The notes under the pieces: model-generated
Database searches by the model: none
What the model was told of the DNA's origin: nothing
Seen by the model: only the letters and a program-made list of their open reading frames with translations
Position numbers and translations under genes: made by a program
Part shown: positions 46,278 through 56,459 of the stretch, piece after piece
Layout: every line of letters starts with the position of its first letter
Numbering within the stretch: the first letter of the stretch is position 1
Assembly (NCBI GenBank): GCA_043228905.1
Contig: JBHGNT010000021.1
Location: 6,386,001 to 6,450,000, forward strand
Direction: 5' to 3'
Length of the DNA: 64,000 nt
Source: Azolla caroliniana
Lineage: Eukaryota > Polypodiophyta

Positions 46278-49139
46278 ATGAGGGGATCGGAGCTAGCAGA
46301 GGCAATGGCGGTAGCCGTCGACCGGCTGGTAAGCGCTCGTGAGGGGACGGGTACCCTCGACAAAGCCATTGAATCGATTGTTGGCACTATAGGCCGGTTC
46401 GGAGGGAAAGACGCCACAAGTTATTTGGAGGCTTACCGGGCCGAAATGATCATGAAGGATATCCCGGTGGACAGGCGACTGTTAGGATTCCCTCGGGTGG
46501 TGATGCCGGGCATCCATGCGGAGGTGCTCGAGGTGTTGGCCGGATGCCAGACTTGGGAGGAGTTCGAGTTGTAGCTCCTCGAGAAGTACGGGTTTGACGA
46601 CTCGCTTCGGCTGTCGAGGCGGGACTTCATGGCGTGGGTGGAAAGCCCCGGAAAGGGGAGGAACACATCGGTGCTCCTCCAGGAGTTCGAAAAACGGTTC
46701 GCGCGGCTGTCAACGCTGGACCGGACAGTGCTCGAAATGAGTCGGGTACTAATGTTTGTCAAGTCGGTGGACGCGCTCGACAGGGAAAAGCTGGGTTCCT
46801 TATTGGAGACGGACGAAAGGCTCTCGACAGACTGGGCCATGGTAAAACGGGTCTACAGTCGTTTCGACAAACGGCGCGATTGGAGCGACGAAAGCTCGTC
46901 GGGGTTAGGGCCGGTCTCGGGGAGGAGGCTCGAGGAGTCGGTATCGGTGCCGGCCGATAGGAAGGAAGAGACCCGAATCTGGCCAAAGTCGGGGTCGGCA
47001 TCGAATGACGTGGTCAGAGGCCCATCCGGAGGAGCGGCTCTAGAGGAGCTGACACAGATGGTGCGCGACCTACAGATCGCACAGGCCCGGAGAGACAACG
47101 GCGAACAACCTCGCCACCGGAGGCCGCTGGCTGGGAAGCGGTGCATGTGGTGTGACGCGATCGGTCACATTCGGAGGGATTGCGCGGATTTCGCCGACGT
47201 GCTCAGGACCAACGTGGTTTACCTCTGGAATGGGCGGGTGCATGCGAGCGAGACCTGGAGAGCCCTAGAACTGAATACGGGGCGCGGCAGAATGAAGAGG
47301 TTCATGGAAGAGGCCACGACACGACACGTTGAAGCCGTTAACTACTCAATGTCGGCAGGAATTCGGGTCGAGGGTGATGAGACCCGGAAGGCGAAGGACT
47401 CCGGATTCTGGCCGCTAGTGCTAGAAGGCCTATCCGGAGTTCGGCTGAAGAAGGAAGAGGCTGATCGCGCGGAACAGCGGGTCCAGGAGGTCACCGGATT
47501 GGACGATCTGATCGAAGAGAAAACGGGCTTCGTAGAAGCCTCTTGCAAGAACTACGAGGTGCTTGTCGAAGACAAACGGGCAGGAAGGGCCGGGGGGGTC
47601 GGTCCCCCGCAGAGGTACGAGACTCGATTTGAACCAAAACCGACCGGTGCCGGCAACTCAGGCGCTGTCGCGTTGCTACGCGCGTGCGTGGAGAAGGGCG
47701 GGACCACGGGGGTCTTGGACTAAGGAGTAGAGGAGAAGGAATCGGACATGGAATGGAAGCTTTGCTCAAGAAGAAGAAGAATGAACAAGAGATTAGATCG
47801 AATAAGAGGAAGATTGAGACAAGATGATCAACAAGATATATTAAAACGAAGTGAACGATTACAAAACGGTGGCCGCATAGGCCGCACCAAACGACTACTC
47901 GAAACCCTAACCGACGAAGATGAAGATGAAGATAAAGAAGCCCTAAACCTAACCCTAACGCTCGACCTATGTGGTATACCTCGCACACTCAAAATAGGCA
48001 ACCCCCACAATGGTGCCTTCCCTCTCCTTTTATAGCACAAGGAGGGAAGACCGTTTACAAAAGTGAGACTAAAATATCCCCCTTTCATTCAAAGGGGATA
48101 TTTGCCTTGATTTGGGGAGGGTGAGATTGATGGCCCCCTTAACTCCCACCTCCTCACAAACAACTAGGTACCTATGTACCGCATAGTACCTCTCTCTCTC
48201 TCTCGCGTGGATGTGTGCACAAGACCACATCACCTTTATACCTTAGGGATCTTATGGGGCATTTCTAGCACCATACCCTTTACCCTTATTACTATTACAA
48301 ATACATTATGTACGTGTGCTACGTTGCACATCGCTCTTTGGCTCTCGTTGCTCGGGTTTCCGCTTGTGGATGAAAATCTTCACGACAGCTCGCCGGATGG
48401 GAAGAAGCAGGCGGGGTTTCGGTTGAGCACCAAAATCGAGAGAGCAACGGACCTACGGAAGGTCCTTGAAGAGCGGATCCTTGACAGTAAACTGGAGTTG
48501 TCGTTGCGGGAGGTGCTAGGAATTGCCAAGAGGGAGTTCCACGACTCCATCGTAGACTTGGTGAAGTAGAAGAGGCTCTCGATGGAGCCAGAACCAGAGA
48601 AGCCGGTGGAGGTGCAGACCACGCACTTGGAAGACGCGGCCCTAGAAGACGAGTTGGCGGGAAGCCACTACACGAAGCCGCATTGGGCTAGGGCAACTAC
48701 GGAAACCCCTGTACGGATCGGCAACGTTCCGGAATCGGTGGTGGCGTTGGTAGACCATGGATCCGAAATCAACCTGATGTCCATGGATTTCTACAAGAGG
48801 GGTAAATGGCCGATCAACACCAAGCACGGCTGGAAAATACGAGCAACGACGCGCGCCACGGAAGAACTACATGGGGCCTGTCCGAACGTACGGGTGAAAA
48901 TCGGCGATGTCGAGATCGACCAGCACTTCTTCGTGCAGGAGACGTCCCCGCATCCGGTTATACTAGGAGAGCCATACATCATGGTGGCACGAATGGAGAC
49001 CAAGGTGCTGGACAACGGTTCGGCCTATGCAAGAGTTAAGAGCCAGGACGAGCGTCACTCGGTCCAGTTTCTGATGGTGCGACCAAACCATGAGCGTAAC
49101 CGCGAGGCCCTCGGCGACGAAACTCGAGGGGATTTTTAG
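46278..49139 (+). pseudogene. Gyp-B gag-protease, interrupted
   Basis: One reading frame from the ATG at 46,278 (MRGSELAEAMAVAVDRL). Gag landmarks: SYLEAYRAEM, FDDSLRLSRRDFMAWVE, VLLQEFEKRFARLSTLDR, and the zinc knuckle CMWCDAIGHIRRDC near 47,145. A solo LTR (47,667-48,387) interrupts it; removal of the LTR and 5 bp restores the same frame (AGNSGA to PDGKKQAGF). It continues with LSLREVLGIAKREFHDSIVDLV and an aspartic protease (VVALVDHGSEINLMS, so DHGS instead of DTGS) followed by HPVILGEPYIM. In-frame TAGs at 46,572 and 48,567 each fit CAG to TAG. Gag packages RNA and the protease processes the polyprotein. Confidence 0.85.
47667..48387 (-). mobile_element. Solo LTR inside Gyp-B gag, minus orientation
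   Basis: Read on the minus strand it begins TGTCGTGAAGATTTTC and ends GTAGCAACGCGAC, the same end pattern as Gyp-A and Gyp-B LTRs. It has a TATAAAAGGAGA box near 48,030 and a short CCCTAA-type tract near 47,940-47,958. The flanks GCGCT and GCTCG share only GCT, so the target duplication is imperfect. Confidence 0.75.
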
Positions 49140-49267
49140 AAAGGGCTATCAAGGCGTGGGGCCGCGATAGTCCGAACACCCGGGAAAAACCCCACAAATG
49201 TACAGTACGAAAGAAGACCTGTACCATAGGTAGGAAATTTTGGTTCTTCGACAACGGAGGTTGTACT

Positions 49268-49771
49268 ATGGCCAGCGTTAGCGGCCGGGAAAGGAAGCGA
49301 GCGGAGGAGCGGCTTAGGACATGCAGAGTCCTCTCCCCCGACGAAGAGATCAGCGGCGCCGTGGAGGCGGTCTCTTTTGACGATACCTTGGGCGAGTTAC
49401 GGAAGGTGGTCGGTGAAGACCTTAGAGAAGACCGGACCGTTTCGGTAGGTTCGATGGGAATGTATGAAGTCATCGCGGACTTCGGGGAGAGGATTGAGTC
49501 GGATCGGATGGCCCGCGTGGATACAAAGTACAAGACTGTGGACTGGAAGGTGAGACCAGTCGCGGCACCCTTGCCGGAGGGCAGCGAGGAGCGGATAAAA
49601 GGGGTCGTGTCGGACCCAAGTTTACGGAATCCGGCTGGCATAGGGCCCCGGTTCACCGACATAACGCTACGGGAGCTCAAGGTTGGTGGGGGTGGCTTTC
49701 TACTACCGGCGGAGGAGGACAGGTTCCGGAGAATGCTCGAAAGTCATGGGCACGCATCCCGCTCCGAGTAA
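49268..49771 (+). pseudogene. Gyp-B linker ORF at the protease-to-RT junction
   Basis: Ends IGPRFTDITLRELKVGGGGF and EEDRFRRMLESHGHA, the segment that in related Ty3-type polyproteins precedes the reverse transcriptase. Instead of RT, a stop and then integrase sequence follow at once, marking a deletion junction near 49,768. Confidence 0.6.
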
Positions 49772-50949
49772 TGGCAAAGAAAGAAGAACAGGAGGAACTA
49801 CTGGTGGCATTTCACGAGACTCCCTGGGCCGGACACCGCGGAACGTGGGCCACGTTCGAGAAGCTGAAGGAGAAGTATTGGTGGCCGGGGCTGTACCGGG
49901 ACATGCATCTGTTCGTAACGACTTGTGAAAGCTGTCAGATGCACTCCATAGTCCGACATCAGGACGAGCCACACCCGACTTACCCGCGTGCGGTCCATTT
50001 CAAGTGGATGGTGGACTTCGTGACGATGCCGATGGGGGTAGGACAAATGCGATACCTGGTGCTTGCGCAGGAAGACTTAACGAACCAGGTGGAAGGCCAT
50101 GCACTGCAAAGCAAGACAACCGCAGCAGTATGCCAGTTCCTGATCGAAGAGGTAGTGTGTCGGTATGGGTGCGTCGGGAGGATCGTGGCGGACCGGGGAG
50201 AGCTGGATGCACGAGAAGCTGAGGAGCTGTTCGACCGGCTGGGCGTCAAACTCTCCCTCACTACGACATACAATCCGGAGGCGAACGGGAAGGTAGAACG
50301 TGGGCACGGGCCGATCGTAAAGGCGTTGGTGCGTGCATGCGGAGGGCAGGTCGGGAATTGGTCGCGACTCCTTCCTTACGCACTATGGGCGGACCGAACT
50401 ACGCATAGTTCGGTAACAAGGTTTATGCCGGCAGAGCTGATGTACGGACAGAAGCCGATCATGCTGGTGGAACGGACAGTTTCTTCATGAGCGACGATAG
50501 ATTCGAAGGACGAGATGAGCCGGGAGGAGTTGCTGGTGGCGCGGATTCGGCAACTCGAGCGGAGGCCGGAGGACATAAGAAGGGCGAAGGAAAAGCTACG
50601 GGCGGCAAGGGAGCGGAACAAGACCCGGTTCAACCGGACACACCGGTTGCGACCGAAGAAGATCGAGGAAGGCGACTAGGTCTTGGTGTACGACAACAGC
50701 CTCGACAATCAGCACAAGGCGGTGCGGAAGTTTGCTAGGAGGTGGTTCGGGCCCTACACGGTGACGAGCACGAATGGCAATGGCATGTACCACCTCGTGG
50801 AACTCGACGGGACACGGATAGCAGTGCTGGTTGCCGGGAAGCGGATCAAAGCGTTCAAGAGGCGGTTCGAAGACGAGCCGGAGCTTGCGAGCGGGAGCGA
50901 CAACAACGATCGGTTCAAGCCCAGCGGAGAATCGGAGACCGACGAGTGA
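49771..50949 (+). pseudogene. Gyp-B integrase
   Basis: 49,771-50,490 shows the HHCC zinc domain (AFHETPWAGHRGT, TTCESCQMHS) and the catalytic core: MVDFVTMP (Asp), IVADRGELD (Asp) and NGKVERGHGPIVKAL (Glu). A frame change and one stop (50,678) lead to the C-terminal domain (FARRWFGPYTVTSTNGNGMY, ELDGTRIAVLVAGKRIK). The DDE residues are present, but the polyprotein is broken. It would insert cDNA copies into host DNA. Confidence 0.8.
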
Positions 50950-51018
50950 AGCCGATTTTCTTCGGTAACTACCCGTCTCTGGCGCATGCCGATGGATGCG
51001 CGGTTTGGTGGGGGTGGA

Positions 51019-51671
51019 TGTCGTGAAGAAAACCGGCCATAGGCGGAATCGGACAAAAAGGCGCATGAACCGGCTCTTACACGGATGGGCGCGTGAATTG
51101 ATATTTTGATATTGATTCATAAATGGATCGGTTGATGTAAATACTAAGTAGTACACATTTATTAGGGGATTGTGCGTATCTCTGTCTTAAGGGACAAGGA
51201 ATAAAGCGATTTGACTAGGGAAAAAGGGGCACCCCTTTTGGGAACTATTTAAGGAGAGGAGAGAAGGAAGAGAAGGGGGATCGCGCGTTGGCGAGGACGA
51301 AGTGCTGCTGCAGAACCGAGTGCCGAGCTCTCTCTCTTCCAATCGTCGTTCTCTGTGGGGTCGGGGAGTTTGCTGCGTCTGCTTCGTGGATAGCCCACGT
51401 GCTTCCAACAGAGTCTCTCTTCTTCCCCTTTCCCCTTTGTTTCTTCGAGTCGTGTGGCTGTCGTCGGTGTGCGTGAGTAGGACCCCATGTCGGGTCCATT
51501 ACCAGGTTATCGGTTGTAAGCTATTGAATATAGTAATCGGATTCCTATTTTGCTTGCTCTTAATCTCTCTCTATGTACTTGCATCTCTCTCTCTCTCTCT
51601 CTCTCTCTGTCCTTGGTTCGAGACCCTCGTGGTCCCGCCTCTTTCTACATGCACGCGCGTAACAACGCGAC
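51019..51671 (+). repeat. Gyp-B 3' LTR, intact
   Basis: 653 bp, TGTCGTGAAGAAAACC to GTAACAACGCGAC. At 51,253-51,269 it holds the uninterrupted version of the site where the DNA transposon lies in the 5' LTR. Confidence 0.9.
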
Positions 51672-51679
51672 TACAGACG

Positions 51680-53402
51680 ATTCTACGCGTCTTCCCACAC
51701 TTGCTCCCAAGACCTTAGTAGTCGGCCCCGAGTGTCCACGTGAGTCCCAAGAGGAGGAATGCGGCGGCGGGAGGCCGAGAATCGCTGGCGAGATAATGCG
51801 GGGAAGGAGCAGATGAAAGCCCTCGGATCCGATTCCAGAGAACTCGGCGTTCGGGCCCTTACGCCCACGGGAGATCGAGGAGATGGATGACGGTGTTGAG
51901 GAGTCCTGGCACAATGCCAGCGAAGAAGGATGGGAGATGGCCCGCGAGAAGGTCGACAAAGGAACAAAGGAACCAAGGAACAACCCAACCGGGGACTGAA
52001 CCGCGCGGCACTCCGATTCGGGTGGGGCACGATCCTGTTGTGGATTGTTCGACCGGGGCCAGAATCGGCATGAAGGTGCCGATACGAAAGGGGGTGAGGA
52101 ACGAACCACCCTCTTTTACATGGGGAGAAAGACCGATCGGGCGAAGGTCGGGAATCGAAAGGAAGGTGATCAAGGGTTTAGAACGAGTCCGGCAGGATCG
52201 ACATCGGAGCCGAAACTCCAAACATTGGAGAATCAAGCCCAGGAGAGGCTTGGTTGATCACAGAGCAGATGCTATCCACCAACACCACTAAAAGGGTCGG
52301 TGGCCTGGGACGAGTCACTGAAGACATTACGAAATCGATTACCCCACATCTTGATCGGAGACTTCGGCAATTCAAGCCAACGAGGCGATGTGAGTCCTAA
52401 AGAAAAGGGAGATGGAAGGGAAGCGCAAAGAAAGGATTAACGGCGACGGGGAGAAACGGGAGAGGCGGTTGACTGAAGTATGGGTCCTCCACACTCGTTC
52501 CCGAGACTTAGGCGGTTACATCCGAGGACCGACGGAAGGTGGCGGCGAGGACGCAGAGGTCACGGCCAAATATAACTGATCCGGATGGGGAAAACGAAGA
52601 CAGGTCCTATGGGTCACCTCACACCGGGCTAGTGACTTCGGTAGTCGGCATCGGATTAGACGTAAGACCAAGATACTGATGGTGGCGGCAGGAGAACGGG
52701 ACCCGGGGATGCGAAGTGATGGTCGAACCTAGACGAGAACCAGGTGGAGCGGACTTCCGGATAACCGATTCGAAAGGGAGGAAGGGGCAGGCCTATAGAG
52801 AGGTCGGATCACGATACATCGGTACCACGAGAGAGGGTGCAGAGCGAGCCACCCTCTCGACATGTGGAGAAGGACGACCCGGGACAGGGTCAGGAAGACA
52901 AGACGAGGCCCAAGGAGGATCCTTCACACCGGATCTAGAGACTTCGACGGTCGGCATCGAGTTCGACGTAAGACCAAGAGACTGGCGGTGGCGGCGAGGG
53001 GACGAAGGCGGGAGAGAGGAAGAAAGATCGGTCCTATGGGTTCCTCACACCAATCCGGAGACACTGGCAGTTCAAGCCGACATGGCAACGTGAGACCGAG
53101 TTAGAATGATGGTGGCGGCAGGAAACGGGAACCGACGATGAAGGAAGTGCGGAGGGGCGATCCTATGGTGATCCTCACACCAATCCGGAGATACCGACAG
53201 TTCAAGTTGACGTGGCAACGTGAGACCGAGTGAGAAGGATGGTGGAGGCAGGTGAACGGGATCGAGTGACGGGGCAGAGCGACAAGGAGGTATCAGGCCA
53301 AAGAGGCGACCACTAACCGAAACCGGGTCGAAAGACAACGCGGAAGGCGGGAGAGAGGAAGAAAGATCGGTCCTATGGGTTCTTCACACCAATCCGGAGA
53401 CA
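51680..53402. repeat. Diverged repeat array in Gyp-A interior
   Basis: At least six diverged units share the string TCCTATGGGT...CCTCACACC...CCGGAGACACCGG...GTTCAAGCCGAC...GATGGTGGCGGCAGG. Units begin near 51,690, 52,478, 52,606, 52,914, 53,032, 53,158 and 53,370, spaced 100-400 bp apart. No frame crosses several units, so it looks non-coding. Confidence 0.7.
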
Positions 53403-53724
53403 CCGGTGTCGTGTGGTTTTTCACACACGATATGAAAACTAGTAAAATAATTATTTAAGATTAGCTTAATGTATTCATATAGATAGGTGTCTTTAAGAGC
53501 TTCATAGTGTATTTTACTACGCATGAAATGGATAAACAAGTATCAAGTTATGTGAGTGTAAAGTTTGAAGAAGAAGAAAGAAAAGACAAAATTGTGAGAT
53601 ATCCCACATAGATAGGATAACATTGGAACCCAGGATATATAACGGGAACTAAAACATATTCTTTTTATCAATGTATGGAGTATAGAATGTTTAAGGTGAC
53701 TTGGGTTACACTGTGTGGTGTGCA

Positions 53725-54340
53725 TGCTTCGGGCATACGCGCGTATGCATGGTTGTGTTTTAACGATTTGGGCGTATGCACGTGGACGTTTTCGGACGTA
53801 TGCGTGTGTGCAAGTTTCGGGCGTACGCGTGTGTGCGGACGAGCGCGCGGTTCGGGCATATGCGCGTATGCATGGTTGTGTTTTAACGATTTGGGCGTAT
53901 GCACGTGGACGTTTTCGGACGTATGCGTGTGTGCAAGTTTTGGGCGTACGCGTGTGTGCGGACGAGCGCGCGGATGCATACACGGTGCGGTTGGGATGTG
54001 TGCATACGTGGATGCGTACATTGCTGCGCGGTCAGAACTTTTGCGCGCGGATGCGTACACGGCACGGTCGGTGTATGCGTGTGGACGTTTTCGGACGTAC
54101 GCATGTGTGCAAGTTTCGGGCATACGCATGGACGTTTCGGATGGACGCGTGTGTGCGAACGAGCGCGCGGATGTGTACACGGTGTGGTCGGGATGCGTGC
54201 ATGCGTAGATGCGTACACTACGGCGTGTTTACACGGCGTGGTTGGGACGTGCGCATGCGTGGATGCGTACACTACGCGGTTGGGACTTTTGCACGCGGAC
54301 ACGTCTACGGTTTGGTTGCGACGCACGTACGGATTGCGCA
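53725..54340. repeat. CG/TG alternating minisatellite, Z-DNA-prone
   Basis: Two near-identical units of about 120 bp (starting near 53,727 and 53,848) are followed by diverged units rich in GCGTATGC, ACGTGGACG and GTGTGTGCG. Alternating purine-pyrimidine runs dominate, and CpG density is far above the surrounding AT-rich DNA. Long frames on both strands here are a by-product of the low stop-codon content. Confidence 0.85.
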
Positions 54341-54716
54341 CTGCTAAACTTTATGGATGATTGGGTCATTTGGCCAAATTATACAAACGGTCGCATGCAA
54401 CTAAAAGCCAAGGCCATGCAACTAAAAGTAAAAGGCATGCATCTAAAAATGGAAGCATGCAACTAAAAGTAGAGGCCATGCAACTAAAAGTGGGCATGCA
54501 AAGTAACATTGGGGAGGGGGATCAACAGAGAGCTCGATATATGTCCCATTTTTTCCCTCTAGTTTTTTTTTTTTTTTCCTTCCTTCTTCTTCCCTTTGGG
54601 ATTCGAGAAACAAAGGATCTCACATATTGATATCAAACTCCTAGCTTTGTTTACTCGATTTTTCTGGTCAAAAATTATCTCTCGTATTCATATCGAACCA
54701 CTCCTTGCATGGTTGT

Positions 54717-55268
54717 TGGCTCCTTTCTTTGAAAAATTAATCTCTCATTTCCATACCCAACCCATTGTAACACGATTCTAAAATTATAAAGAATCAATTT
54801 TCTTTTGCAATAAACTAATGGTTTGTTTCTCCCACTTGTCTTATGCTTAAAACTTGCTTGTGTTGTATGTGTTGCGCTAAATCCTTCTAGTCCAAAACCC
54901 TGGCTCCTTTCTTTGAAAAATTAATCTCTCATTTCCATACTCAACCCATTGTAACACGATTCTAAAATTATAAAGAATCAATTTTCTTTTGCAATAAACT
55001 AATGGTTTGTTTCTCCCACTTGTCTTATGCTTAAAACTTGCTTGTGTTGTATGTGTTGCGCTAAATCCTTCTAGTCCAAAACCCTGGCTCCTTTCTTTGA
55101 AAAATTAATCTCTCATTTCCATACCCAACCCATTGTAACACGATTCTAAAATTATAAAGAATCAATTTTCTTTTGCAATAAACTAATGGTTTGTTTCTCC
55201 CACTTGTCTTATGCTTAAAACTTGCTTGTGTTGTATGTGTTGCGCTAAATCCTTCTAGTCCAAAACCC
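54717..55268. repeat. Three-copy 184-bp tandem repeat
   Basis: Copies begin TGGCTCCTTTCTTTG at 54,717, 54,901 and 55,085, and are near identical, so the array is recent or homogenised. Confidence 0.95.
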
Positions 55269-55809
55269 TGGCGGTTCCGTCTCATGATCGGCACATAGTG
55301 ACAGATTTTCACGACACCGGTAGTTCAAGCCGACGTGGCAACGTGACATCGAGTGAGAAGGATGGTGGCCGCAAGAAACGGGAAACGGCGATGCAGGCAG
55401 AGTGGACCGGGAGCCGGCAAGGCCAGAGTTGACAGGGCCCAAACCCCTTACCGGCCGGTTACGATTTCAGAAGGAAGCCGGTAAGGGTAAACACAGAGTG
55501 GAACAAGAGACGTGCGAGTGGTCATCGAGGGCCGAAGCAGGCACGAGCACGGGACGTCGTTCGGCACGAGCGGTGCCAAATAAGGGAGGCGGAAGATGCC
55601 ACACATCACGGCGAGCGAAGGAAGAGAGACTAAATTGGCAATGGTGTTCGGGAGGGCCGGTCGAACAAGACGGATCGGCGCCGGCAAGGAACCGGCGAGA
55701 CGGTCGGATGCCGGTACGACGGAGGACCCGGTTGATCACCTTCGCCGAAATCTCTCACCCTTTTCTTTCTTGGCACATACCGGTGGATGTGCGGTTTGGT
55801 GGGAGTGGA

Positions 55810-56459
55810 TGTTGTGAAGATTTCCGACTAAAGTGTGAGACCGTGGTGGAATAGGGCAAGTCGGTGGTGTGCAACATGTGCACATGTATAGTAGGAGACG
55901 GCGGTATATAGAATAAAGGGGCGGTTTTGTCCCACATTGTAACGCCCTCCCCTCCTTGGTCTATAAAAGGAGGGAGGGGTCCCTTGTTGAGGGGTTGCCC
56001 ATTTTGTGTTGTAGGGGTATACCATTTTGTGGAGGGTCTTTCTTTTGTTAAGCGTTTCTAGGGTTAGTAACTTCTTTTCTTCTTCTTCTTCTTCTTCTCC
56101 TTCTTGAGAAGTTGGGCGCGGCAGCCATGGTGGCGAAGCTTTGTTAGGGTTAGCTTCTTTACTTCTGAGCGTAGCCCGACTCGAAGCCGGGGTTGTATCT
56201 TTCCACTTGTAATATATACATGCATATCCGTTTGTGCATATTGGTGTGTCTGGGGTGTCGGGTGCATAGCCCTCCCTTGTTTCCTGTACATAAGAGTCAG
56301 TGTTGCGCGCGTGCTCCCTCTCTTTCTCTCACACTCTCTCTCATGTTCGGATGCCTCTGGTACATGTCCGGAGTCGGTTTTCTTGGTGCCCCTTTTCTTC
56401 CTCGTCCGAGACCCTGGTGGTCCCGCCCCTTTCGACACGCACGCGCGTAATAATGCGAC
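55810..56459 (+). repeat. Gyp-A 3' LTR
   Basis: 650 bp, TGTTGTGAAGATTTCC to AATAATGCGAC, homologous along its length to 29,324-29,970. It is preceded by the purine-rich tract at about 55,790-55,809. Confidence 0.9.

Larger units (their letters stand above)
30971..51671 (+). mobile_element. Gyp-B: Ty3-type LTR element lacking reverse transcriptase
   Basis: The LTRs are 30,971-31,217 plus 45,774-46,232 (one LTR split by the DNA transposon) and 51,019-51,671. The order inside is primer-binding site (from 46,238), gag with zinc knuckle, aspartic protease, a short linker ORF, integrase and C-terminal domain, then a purine tract GGTTTGGTGGGGGTGGA. No RT or RNase H lies between protease and integrase. 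The 5-bp flanks (GACGG left, TACAG right) do not match, so the target duplication was lost or the element recombined. Without nested inserts it is about 5.4 kb. Confidence 0.85.
53408..55316 (-). mobile_element. 1.9-kb solo LTR (or short LTR-type element), minus orientation
   Basis: Flanked by a perfect CCGGT duplication (53,403-53,407; 55,317-55,321). On the minus strand it begins TGTCGTGAAAATCTG and ends CCACACGAC, the pattern of the local LTR families. No gag or pol and no internal LTR pair. It contains a CG-rich minisatellite and a 184-bp tandem repeat. It lies inside the last unit of the Gyp-A array. Confidence 0.8.
29324..56459 (+). mobile_element. Gyp-A: Ty3-type LTR element inserted in Cop-1
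   Basis: Two homologous LTRs (29,324-29,970 and 55,810-56,459) are flanked by AACGT and AATGT target copies (29,319-29,323; 56,460-56,464). Excision rejoins the Cop-1 integrase reading (ELKN to VQLEKCTNC) exactly in frame. A primer-binding-site-like TTTGGTGAACCCAACATG follows the left LTR, and a purine-rich tract (GTTTGGTGGGAGTGGA) precedes the right LTR. The inside holds a gag remnant, then Gyp-B, then a repeat array and a solo LTR. No pol genes of its own are recognisable, so it was probably non-autonomous. The LTRs differ at many sites, so it is the older insertion. Confidence 0.85.

Noticed and set aside
53543-54360. Long overlapping open frames on both strands (up to 210 aa) with repeated CVCASFGRTRV-like peptides
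   Set aside because: They follow from a CG/TG-rich minisatellite with few stop codons; frames are open on both strands at once and share no domain.
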